Assembly: GCA_947462335.1 (NCBI GenBank)
Contig: OX381709.1
Span: 70,858,609 to 70,922,608 of the forward strand
Direction: 5' to 3'
Length of the DNA stretch: 64,000 nucleotides
Origin: Harmothoe impar
Lineage: Eukaryota; Annelida; Polychaeta; Phyllodocida; Polynoidae
Part shown: positions 56,687 through 64,000 of the stretch, one piece after another
Numbering within the stretch: position 1 is the first letter of the stretch
Layout of the letters: the number at the start of each line of letters is the position of its first letter
Notes under the pieces: generated by a model
What the model was told of the DNA's origin: nothing
Database searches by the model: none
What the model saw: the letters and a program-made list of their open reading frames with translations, nothing else
Position numbers and translations under genes: made by a program

Positions 56687-56842
56687 CTTTTATCTAAGCC
56701 CCTATCAGGATAAGCTCTCTGTTACGTCATAATCTATGCCAGCCAAGAAGGGAGCCTGTAATGACGTCAGAATGACGTCAGTGACGTCATAATGACATCA
56801 ATGACGTCAAAATTTTAGGGCCTCAAGACAACTCTTAGTAGT
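56687..56842 (-). repeat. Polinton right TIR with TGACGTCA cluster
   Basis: 156 bp, imperfect inverse of 45123-45287. Four perfect TGACGTCA (56762, 56773, 56782, 56802) and one TGACATCA (56793). The 9-bp length difference equals one TGACGTCAC unit. Followed by TTTAAG (56843-56848). Confidence 0.92.
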
Positions 56843-58199
56843 TTTAAGATGGTTAACGTTAATGTAAGGTCGCTCAAAAAAAGATGGCTTCTCCCCAACA
56901 AGCACTGAATAATATGACGAGGGTGTATTTTATCTAATTCTTTTTTTGTCGGGGGACCAAAATGTATGGAATATAAAAGACTTTTCATGAACGAATTTCA
57001 GATTTAAGGTCTCAATAGTTTGTTGATCAATAAAATAACGCGCGGTGATGAGAAACCAGCGTTTTTTGAGTGGCCTACCCTCCACTATCCGTGCGAAATT
57101 TTTTCACCCCCCGCCCCTGCTAGAGGGGTTGAAATTTTTTACCCCCCCCGGCAGGCCAAAAATAGCGCGCGTTCGCGCCCCTTTGTAGCATAGTAAGGCG
57201 CGGGCTTTTCCCCTCAAAACAGGTTGAATTTTTTCACCCCCCCAAGAGGGGTCTAAATTTCCCCCCCCCCCCGGTCAAGGGGTCCAAATTTTTTACCCCC
57301 CCCCCAAATCCACCCCCCCCCTGTTGTTAAAAAATGAGCACTCCCTTAGTCATAGGGATATTGATCGGGCATGACTAAGTGCTATTCAAGAATAATTGAG
57401 GCAAATCAACATATAAATGACTAATACCTTACTCAAAAGGACTTAACCGAAAATGAAAAGACTATGGTGAGTTGGTCAGTAATGACCAAACTGACCATAT
57501 TAACTAAGCTAGGTTGGTCATATTGGGAGCCAAAGAATGACAAACTTGGTTAGGCATTTTAGTGACTGAGATATTGGTCATACAGGGAGAAAAGGAATAT
57601 CAGAATGCTCGGGTGATTTCATTGTGACATCCTTAATGCTGACAGTTTAGGTACATGTGTGTATTACATTACCTGCTACACCTGAGAGCAGCACACAGGT
57701 GAGGTACTGACTTACCTGTAGGCAGCGCTCACCGCAGACTGAGGCCTACAGGTGTGGGCTCAACACCTGTGGTCTTGTTCCTGACCTATGATAACAAAAT
57801 TGTAGCCCATCATGATATTTGATATCAATCCACAATATAACTCAATTGACAAGCAGAAGGAACTAGGTTTATGGAAAATAAAGTACACTTCCAAAGACGT
57901 TATGACACAGTTCTTATCCACCACTAGGTGAGGGTTTGCAGTTGAACTACTTCTTTAAGATGGTTAACGTTAATGTAAGGTCGCTCAAAAAAAGATGGCT
58001 TCTCCCCAACAAGCACTGAATAATATGACGAGGGTGTATTTTATCTAATTCTTTTTTTGTCGGGGGACCAAAATGTATGGAATATAAAAGACTTTTCATG
58101 AACGAATTTCAGATTTAAGGTCTCAATAGTTTGTTGATCAATAAAATAACGCGCGGTGATGAGAAACCAGCGTTTTTTGAGTGGCCTACCCTCCACTAT

Positions 58200-59588
58200 G
58201 CGTGAGGGCCCAGACAACACTGCTCAATGGGCCCCATAGTTGTCTTACTTGGGCAAGTCCAGATGGCTCAGCCTACCAACAGTGGAGCTCGGCACTTCAC
58301 ATCAGACTCAGAGCAATCATATGTAGAACCCACTTGATGACTGTTACTGGAGGGGTAGCAAGCGTTTCGCCTATAAGGGTGGCATAGTGCTTTAATTTGC
58401 TATGCCCTTAGTCGGCATGGTGCATGATGCTGACCCTGTGAGTTTTGATACACTCATAACGGGTCGGAATGATGCATGACTGCAGTCCTGATACACCCCT
58501 GAAGGGTGGGAATGATGCATGAATGCAGTCCTGATGCACCCCTAAAGGGTGGGAATGATGCATGAATGCAGTCCTGATACACCCCTAAAAGGGTGGGAAT
58601 GATGCATGAATGCAGTCCTGATGAAGCATGATGCTTTTGTGAGGGGCTGCAGTGGAACAACTTCTTCAAGCATTTACATGTCGTACAGTGATATGCCCTT
58701 TGACGTCATGATGCATGAATGGAGTCAGGCGAGTAACTCTCCAGGGCTGAATTCATGCATCAGGTCCATCGTATGGGTTTGATACACTCCAAGGGGTCGG
58801 AATGATGCATGGCTGCAGTCCTGATACACTCCTATTGGGCCGGAATGATGCATGACTGCAGTCCTGATGCAGCACCCAGTGGGCACAAAATTCAGTTCAA
58901 CATTGAATCAATGTTGATTCAACATTGAATCAATGTTGACAACCATTTGTCAATGTTGATTCAATGTTTTGTGCCCACTGGGCATGATGCTTGACTACAG
59001 GTGAGGGGCTGCAGTGGAACAACTTCTTCAAACCTTTAAATGCCACCGTGTAAATGCCGTATAGAGTTATGCCCTTTGAATGTCATGATGCATGAATGTA
59101 GTCTAGTGAGTAACTCACCAGGGCTGCATTCATGCATCATGCCCATCCTGTGGGTTTGACTCCTGAAGGGTCAGAATGATGCATGAATACAGTCATGATG
59201 CAGCATGATGCTTTAATGCATGTGAAGGGCTGCAATAGAACAACTTCTTCAAGCATTTAAATGCCGTATAGTGCTAGACCCTCTGACGTCATGATGCATG
59301 AATGCAGTCAGCAGGGCAGCATTCATGCATCATCATGCCCATCCTATGGGTTTGATACACTCCTGAAGGGTCGGAATGATGCATGAATACAGTCATGATG
59401 CAGCATGATGCTTTAATGCATGTGAAGGGCTGCAATAGAACAACTTCTTCAAGCATTTAAATGCCGTATAGTGCTATGTCCTTTGACGGCATGATGTAGT
59501 CACCAGGGCTGCATGGATGCATCATGCCCATCCTATGGGTTTGATACACTCCTGAAGGGTCCTGAGGCAGCATGATGCTTTATTGCAG
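58200..59588. repeat. copy B intron 2 end: palindromic GCATGATGCATGA repeats with reiterated exon 3 acceptors
   Basis: Counterpart of 4490-5250 in copy A but expanded. The first about 30 bases of exon 3 recur at about 58640, 59001, 59221 and 59421 (some mutated, such as TGCAATAGAACAAC) before the true exon at 59589. Between them lie TGATGCATGAATGCAGTCCT units. Confidence 0.85.
58875..58982. mobile_element. 108-bp palindromic MITE (CCCAGTGGGCAC ends)
   Basis: Ends CCCAGTGGGCACAAAA and TTTTGTGCCCACTGGG. The inside is nested palindromes of CAACATTGAATCAATGTTGA. Copy A reads GATGCAGCATGATGC uninterrupted at about 4825, and the flanks suggest a 2-bp CA duplication. Confidence 0.82.
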
Positions 59589-59770
59589 GTGAGGGGCTGC
59601 AGTGGAACAACTTCTTCAAGCCTGTTAACGTGGACGACGACTTCACCATGGCGCACGTGCTGCTGATGCTGCTGGTGGACACGGCCTTCTACTCCCTCGT
59701 CACCTGGTACTTTGACGCCGTCATGCCCGGAGACTACGGCGTCCCCAAACCACCCTACTTCCCCTTCACC
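59589..59770 (+). CDS. ABCA3: ABCA3-like copy B exon 3
   Basis: 182 bp, same protein as copy A exon 3; one synonymous change (GAT/GAC). Confidence 0.93.
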
Positions 59771-60021
59771 GTGAGTACTTTAACACAAAGCACTGAATAA
59801 AACAGGGACATCTCTGGGATTTGATATAACAGACATGTGTCTCTTCGATCTTACTCTTCCCGTATCTCTCCATTTTGTTTGGTTGGGTAGTTTATGTCAA
59901 CCTGTGTTGTCCCTCATCTCAGTGTTATCCGTGAACTGTGTTGTCTTCTGCTCTACTTTCTCTCACTTTCACATCCACTTGAAGTGAAATGCACATTTGT
60001 AGCTCTTTTTCTTTGCCCTGC

Positions 60022-60437
60022 CAGTCTATACGAAAAGTTTTTCATCGTGCAGGACATTCGGTCCTGCAGATTTATAAATCTGCAGGACCCGCTAAATGTT
60101 TGCAGGCCCGGATCCCCTGGGGAAATGTTTGTATCTAAAAATGTAGTAATAAGCAAGAATTGATATATATAAAGAGAGAAAATAATAGTTATTGGTATAT
60201 CTAAATCATATTAAAAGTCATAGTTTATAAACTTTTGTGTGTTTTTTTACATAATATTCAGGCTCTCTAGTTAACTCTCTAAAAACTTTAATAATGGTCG
60301 GATTTACATGCCGTAAAAACTGACATGTAGCCCAGGATCACAGCCAGTCATTGGGACCAGCAGGCACAGACTTTCTGCCGGTCCAGCAGGCTTTTAGCCG
60401 GCTATAGCCGGTGTCCGGCACGTTTTCGTATAGACTG
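60022..60437. mobile_element. 416-bp DNA element with 6-bp duplication
   Basis: Inverted ends CAGTCTATACGAAAA / TTTTCGTATAGACTG, flanked by CCCTGC (60016-60021 and 60438-60443). Copy A has one CCCTGC at 6089-6094. It contains a perfect 28-bp palindrome at 60061-60088 (GTCCTGCAGATTTA...). Non-coding; superfamily not assigned. Confidence 0.87.
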
Positions 60438-60861
60438 CCCTGCTGGGCATCGATATGTACTAGCAGTCACACATACAGCATAAATATGTTTGTACAATAT
60501 TTTGGGCCAGGAGTTGGAACAGCAAGGTTGGCACAGTTGGCCTGATATTAGATCATGGTGAAATTGTCATGATTGTTTGAATAAAATGAGTCTATATGGA
60601 TACACGTTTTACACTAGTTACCTTATTCTATTGTCTTGTCCAGTCATTTAAGAACAAACATAGGTTGAACCCGTCAAAATTCCTTTTCACCACTTTACAT
60701 GACTCAAAAAAGCGTTTGGAATGACGAAGAGAAATTGAGGGAACGCCCTCAAATATGCTAACAAGATGGGCCAAACAACCATTAGTAGAATAATCCCATA
60801 GTATGAATATAATCTGTAGAAGGATCTTAACCTAACCCACTGACCTTTTTCTGTGTTACAG

Positions 60862-60999
60862 CGTAAGTACTGGTGCGGCTCCAGTACCAGTAAGGTGGAG
60901 GACAACGATGTTGAGATGACCGCCAACCCAGACTCACCCTTCTTTGAGAAGGACCCGACTGACCTGACTGCTGGTATCTCCATACACAACTTGCGCAAG
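60862..60999 (+). CDS. ABCA3: ABCA3-like copy B exon 4
   Basis: 138 bp, RKYWCG...HNLRK. Three synonymous changes from copy A. Confidence 0.93.
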
Positions 61000-61318
61000 G
61001 TTGGTCATCTTTGCTTTATTAAACCATGCTGGTTATATATTATACACAAGTGTCCTTGTTGGTGAATGTATTTGTTCAACATGTACATAATCAAGCTTGA
61101 TATGATTGTCAGTTGCAAAATCAGCATTGCAATATTTCCTGCTGAGCTGAACTCTGCTAAATGTTAAATATCCATTTTACAATTTGCCCCCCTCCACCAC
61201 ACACAAGGTCTCCATTTTTTCAAGGGGTTCCAATCCTTTTGCCCACTCCCAAGCCTCCCCCATATGGTTAGATAAATGTAGCTTTCTAAAATCCTTCTGG
61301 CTGGTACTGTATTTGTAG

Positions 61319-61448
61319 GTGTTTGTGCGCGGCGGTGCAGAGAAGGTGGCCGTGAATGACCTCCGCCTCAACATGTACGAAGGTCAGATCACTGCCCTTC
61401 TGGGGCACAACGGCGCTGGCAAGACCACCACCATCTCCATGCTAACAG
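61319..61448 (+). CDS. ABCA3: ABCA3-like copy B exon 5 (NBD1 Walker A)
   Basis: 130 bp with GHNGAGKTT; two synonymous changes. Followed by its own donor repeats. Confidence 0.94.
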
Positions 61449-61632
61449 GTAAAGACCATCCCCATGCTAACAGGTAAAGACCATCCCCATGCTAACAGGT
61501 AAGGACCATCCCCATGCTAACAGGTAAAGACCATCCCCATGCTAACAGGTAAAGACCATCTCCATGCTAACAGGTAAAGACCATCCTAATGCTGACAGGT
61601 AAAGACCATCCCCATGGTACCGGGTAACAGGT
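61438..61632 (+). repeat. reiterated exon 5 end and donor, copy B
   Basis: About eight copies of CCATGCTAACAGGTAAAGAC, most with an intact donor. Unit number and variants differ from copy A. Confidence 0.9.
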
Positions 61633-61715
61633 AAATACCATCCCAATGATATCCCTGCAACCCACCCTAGGAGAGTATAATCAAAGACATGTGCAGGGCC
61701 AAAGGCATTTCTTAG

Positions 61716-62010
61716 GCTACACCTCTGTAGGTGTGAGTGCTTGGTGTATGACCCCAACAGCTTACCACCTGCACCCCCAGGGACCTCTGTAGGTGTGCGT
61801 TGTCAGAGCATGATGCCAATGGCTCACCACGTGCACCCCAAGGAACCTATCAGGCTGTCCACACCTCTGTAGGTGCGAGTATTCGGAGCATGACGTCGAT
61901 AGCTCACCACCTGCACCCCCAGTGACCTCTCAGGCCACCCATACCTCTGTAGGTGTGAATGCTCGGTGTATGACACCAATAGCCCACCACCCACACCCCC
62001 AGGGACCTCT
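61716..62010. repeat. minisatellite of about 70-85 bp units in copy B intron 5
   Basis: Four diverged copies with ACCTCTGTAGGTGTGAGTGC, a TATGAC or CATGATG block and CACCTGCACCCCCAGGGACC. Absent from copy A, where the LINE lies. Confidence 0.8.
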
Positions 62011-63042
62011 TCTGTTAGTGAACCACAATATCAAACCCAGAGTTTGCCATGATTGAAAAACACTGTGGTATATCACAGTAAGATAGTACAATAGTATACC
62101 ATATTTTGATATGCTAGTTTTATGTGTAACTACTCTACTATTCCTAACTAATCTATAGCAAATTGTAGCATCAAAACCAGAGTTTTCCGTCATCCAAATT
62201 CATTGTAGTATACCACAGTGAATATAATATTATAGTATATAATAGTTGCATATATTCAGTGTAACAACCATAATATACCTGATATAAAAGCCATTGTTTA
62301 TTATAGTATTGAAATACAATGGTAAATCATAGTAACAACAATCAATATATATCATGGTAGAAAGTATTACCATGATATATCATATCAAACCATGGCTAAC
62401 AATTATCCAATTATCATGGTAAATTGTGAGTTTCATCCTCACAGAAATATTTCTAATAAACTATGGCATTAAAGGATGCTCTTTTAATCATCTGACTCTC
62501 GGTTACAATAGTGGTAAATACAGCTATAGTTCAGGGTGTATATATCAGGGTGTACAATGGTAAATTAGAGTTATGCACACACTGGTGTATAGTAGTATAT
62601 TACAGTACGATGTGGTAAACTATGATAATCCATGGTGTGGACTTGTAAACCATGGTAATGACAACGGCATTTTTTTTACCTGGGTATAATATCTTATGAA
62701 CCATTGGCTATGTCATCAATAGACCATGCTGATACTTGCCTGGCTAGTACAGTCAGTAGAGTGTCTGCTGCCTTTAAATCTAAGGGTTGAGGGTTTGAGG
62801 CTCTCTTGGAGAAACATACTTAAATGTTTTCAAAATTTGGCCCTGACTGAACACACACCAGGAGGAGTCACTGAATTTCCAAGATTATGAGAATGTCCAC
62901 CAGGTGAGATTAGAGAGTTTTTAAAGGTTCTGAACATCTACACAGGGTCCCGCCACTAGTTTCCCTGAATTATCCTTAAATGCCAACGTTCATAGCACAT
63001 TAAGCAGGGTTAATGTCTACTGTATGATGGTGCACCTTGCAG
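62011..63042. other. copy B intron 5 remainder
   Basis: 62100-62690 is AT-rich with many small inverse copies of ATGGTAAA/TTTACCAT and TATCATGG, probably a decayed foldback repeat. From about 62777 it aligns to 11336-12023 of copy A, without the TTAA MITE. No gene seen. Confidence 0.55.
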
Positions 63043-63197
63043 GTTTCCTGCCGCCGTCGGCTGGGTCGGCGCAGATTAATGGCTACGACATCCGGACCGA
63101 CATAGAGGGTGTGCGCGCCTCCCTGGGCCTGTGTCCGCAACACGACGTGCTGTTTGACGAACTCACTGTTAAGGAACATCTCACCTTCTTTGCTAAG
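63043..63197 (+). CDS. ABCA3: ABCA3-like copy B exon 6 (NBD1 Q-loop)
   Basis: 155 bp, CPQHDVLFDELTV retained; five synonymous changes from copy A. Confidence 0.94.
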
Positions 63198-63270
63198 GTG
63201 AGCATCTACTGAAAATAGTTAACCTTTTAAGGGTGACATAATGCATTGATGCATCGTGCCATGGTCGTCA

Positions 63271-63325
63271 TGATGCATGAATACAGCCCTGGCGAGTAAC
63301 CTGCCAGGGCTGCATTCATGCATCA
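63271..63325. repeat. clear copy of the palindromic GCATGA intron repeat
   Basis: 24-bp arms (63271-63294 and 63302-63325; TGATGCATGAATACAGCCCT) with few mismatches around a 7-base loop. Copy A has a different, shorter sequence here. Fragments of it recur in many introns. Confidence 0.75.
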
Positions 63326-63626
63326 TGCCGACCTACATTAGATTTTATGTATTTTAATTTTTCGATTAGGGTACTGACCAGAACTATCCTCAAGATACAT
63401 TGTGAAATGCAACACAGATTCAGAAAGGAAAATATGTGAAGACGATCTACATTCATTGTATTAGATATAAAGTAAGATTTTTACACTTTTCACCAATTCT
63501 TACTTCATTTGACTTTATGAATTAGGCCTGATGACTGTTTGGTATTGAGTGCTTGGACTGTAGAGCTATTGTATATCCTACCAATGATGTTTATTTATAA
63601 AACTCTCTTTCCTTTTCTATTCCTAG

Positions 63627-63782
63627 CTGAAAGGCTGCTCTAGCAGCGTAGTCAAGGAAGAGGTGATCAAAACCATCAAAATGCTGAATCTGGAACCCAA
63701 GACCGACACCCAATCTAAAGGTCTCTCTGGTGGAATGAAGAGGAAACTATCTGTGGGCATTGCCCTCATCGGGGGTTCAAAG
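63627..63782 (+). CDS. ABCA3: ABCA3-like copy B exon 7 (NBD1 signature)
   Basis: 156 bp with LSGGMKRKLS; four synonymous changes from copy A. The remaining 218 bp of the window are intron 7. Confidence 0.94.
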
Positions 63783-64000
63783 GTCAGTGATGTGTCAGTG
63801 GTTAAGATTAGGGAAAACATACTTCTCTTTATATAAGAATAGTGTACATTAATCATTAGCCATGACTGGCCAATTAGAGCAAATTTTGGAAAAATAATGG
63901 ATAATTACCATAGATTTGATATAGGCAGGGAAGTATGATATTGGCCAACGGTCTGGATGTAGTAGCGGAGTAAACACACCACCGTGCTTTGTCCTTTAGG

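Larger units (their letters stand above)
45123..56842. mobile_element. Polinton/Maverick (adintovirus-like) element, 11,720 bp, polymerase-less
   Basis: Inserted in the tenth array unit. Perfect 6-bp target duplication TTTAAG (45117-45122 and 56843-56848); sister units give the empty site CTTCTTTAAGATGG. TIRs begin ACTACTAAGAG. A left-to-right + strand block holds ATPase, two small proteins, integrase, penton-like, core-like and major capsid genes. A right-to-left - strand block holds four genes. Genes are AT-rich compared with host exons. Six-base duplications, retroviral-type integrase and capsid genes are defining Polinton traits. Unlike 15-20 kb Polintons it has no DNA polymerase B and no adenain-like protease. 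The capsid gene has one stop, so it may be recently dead or dependent on a helper. Confidence 0.95.
34245..58199. repeat. tandem array of about eleven 1.11-kb units (interrupted by the Polinton)
   Basis: The junction CCACTATCCGTGCGAAATTT recurs at about 35351, 36462, 37575, 38688, 39803, 40914, 42026, 43136, 44246 and 57084; spacings are 1110-1115 bp. With the Polinton and one TTTAAG removed, the last interval is also about 1112 bp. Each unit is intron 2 DNA beginning inside the MITE (34245) and ending at CCACTATGCGTG (58195). Units are nearly identical apart from C-run length and a few variants. The small frames inside C/G-runs are not genes. Confidence 0.96.
33840..63782 (+). other. ABCA3: ABCA3-like gene, copy B (exons 2-7 present)
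   Basis: Six exons identical in length and phase to exons 2-7 of copy A, 935 bp in all. They differ at about 16 sites, all synonymous by my reading. Introns align in blocks but differ by many insertions. Intron 2 is 25.6 kb because of the tandem array and the Polinton. Exon 1 and everything upstream is missing at the N gap; exons after 7 lie beyond the window. Most likely the other haplotype of the same gene placed in tandem by the assembler; a true recent duplicate is the alternative. Confidence 0.85.

Noticed and set aside
33840..63782. Copy B as a retained tandem paralogue with new function
   Set aside because: No amino-acid change seen in six exons and the gap arrangement fits unmerged haplotypes better; kept only as an alternative.

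Overview
The window is animal nuclear DNA and carries two main things. The first is a many-exon ABCA-type lipid transporter gene, closest to the ABCA3 class, present as two near-identical partial copies. The second is an 11.7 kb Polinton/Maverick (adintovirus-like) DNA transposon inserted in an intron of the second copy. GT-AG exons, short introns full of minisatellites, MITEs and retroelement pieces, degenerate (CCCTAA)-type interstitial repeats and very high variation between copies suggest an invertebrate deuterostome, most likely a lancelet (Branchiostoma). The species call is inference.

Layout. Copy A (1-32464, + strand) has 24 recognisable exons with compatible phases at all junctions except one that is uncertain. 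They run from transmembrane domain 1, through NBD1 (exons 5-8) and transmembrane domain 2, to NBD2 (exons 22-24). The read stops at the H-loop of NBD2, about 0.5 kb before a 200-N gap (32989-33188), so the C-terminal exons are missing. Straight after the gap, sequence matching intron 1 of copy A begins again. Copy B (33189-64000) repeats exons 2-7 with about 16 base changes, all of which I read as synonymous. The tail of A and the head of B cannot both fit in the gap, so the simplest reading is two haplotypes placed end to end. Comparing the copies gives filled/empty site pairs for several mobile elements: two 412-bp TTAA MITEs, a CTCTACATGGG-ended MITE, a CR1/jockey-like LINE (A only), and a TTA-flanked G/C-rich MITE, a 416-bp element and a 108-bp palindromic element (B only).

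Intron 2 is 1.9 kb in A and 25.6 kb in B. In B it holds about 11 tandem copies of a 1.11 kb unit (34245-58199). The unit was made by duplication from inside the TTA-flanked MITE to a point with GCGTG microhomology. The Polinton (45123-56842) sits inside the tenth unit, with a perfect 6-bp TTTAAG target duplication and terminal inverted repeats (TIRs) of 156-165 bp packed with TGACGTCA palindromes. The left block (+ strand) encodes a packaging ATPase, two small conserved proteins, a DDE integrase with a chromodomain-like tail, a penton-like protein, a basic core-like protein and a major capsid protein broken by one in-frame stop. Three neighbouring gene pairs overlap by ATGA. The right block (- strand) encodes two LRR-type single-pass membrane proteins and two proteins I do not recognise. 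No protein-primed DNA polymerase B and no adenain-like protease is present anywhere in the element.

The transporter gene shows a second odd pattern: in at least six introns, tandem repeats are built from the exon edge itself, giving serial copies of splice acceptors or donors beside the true junction.
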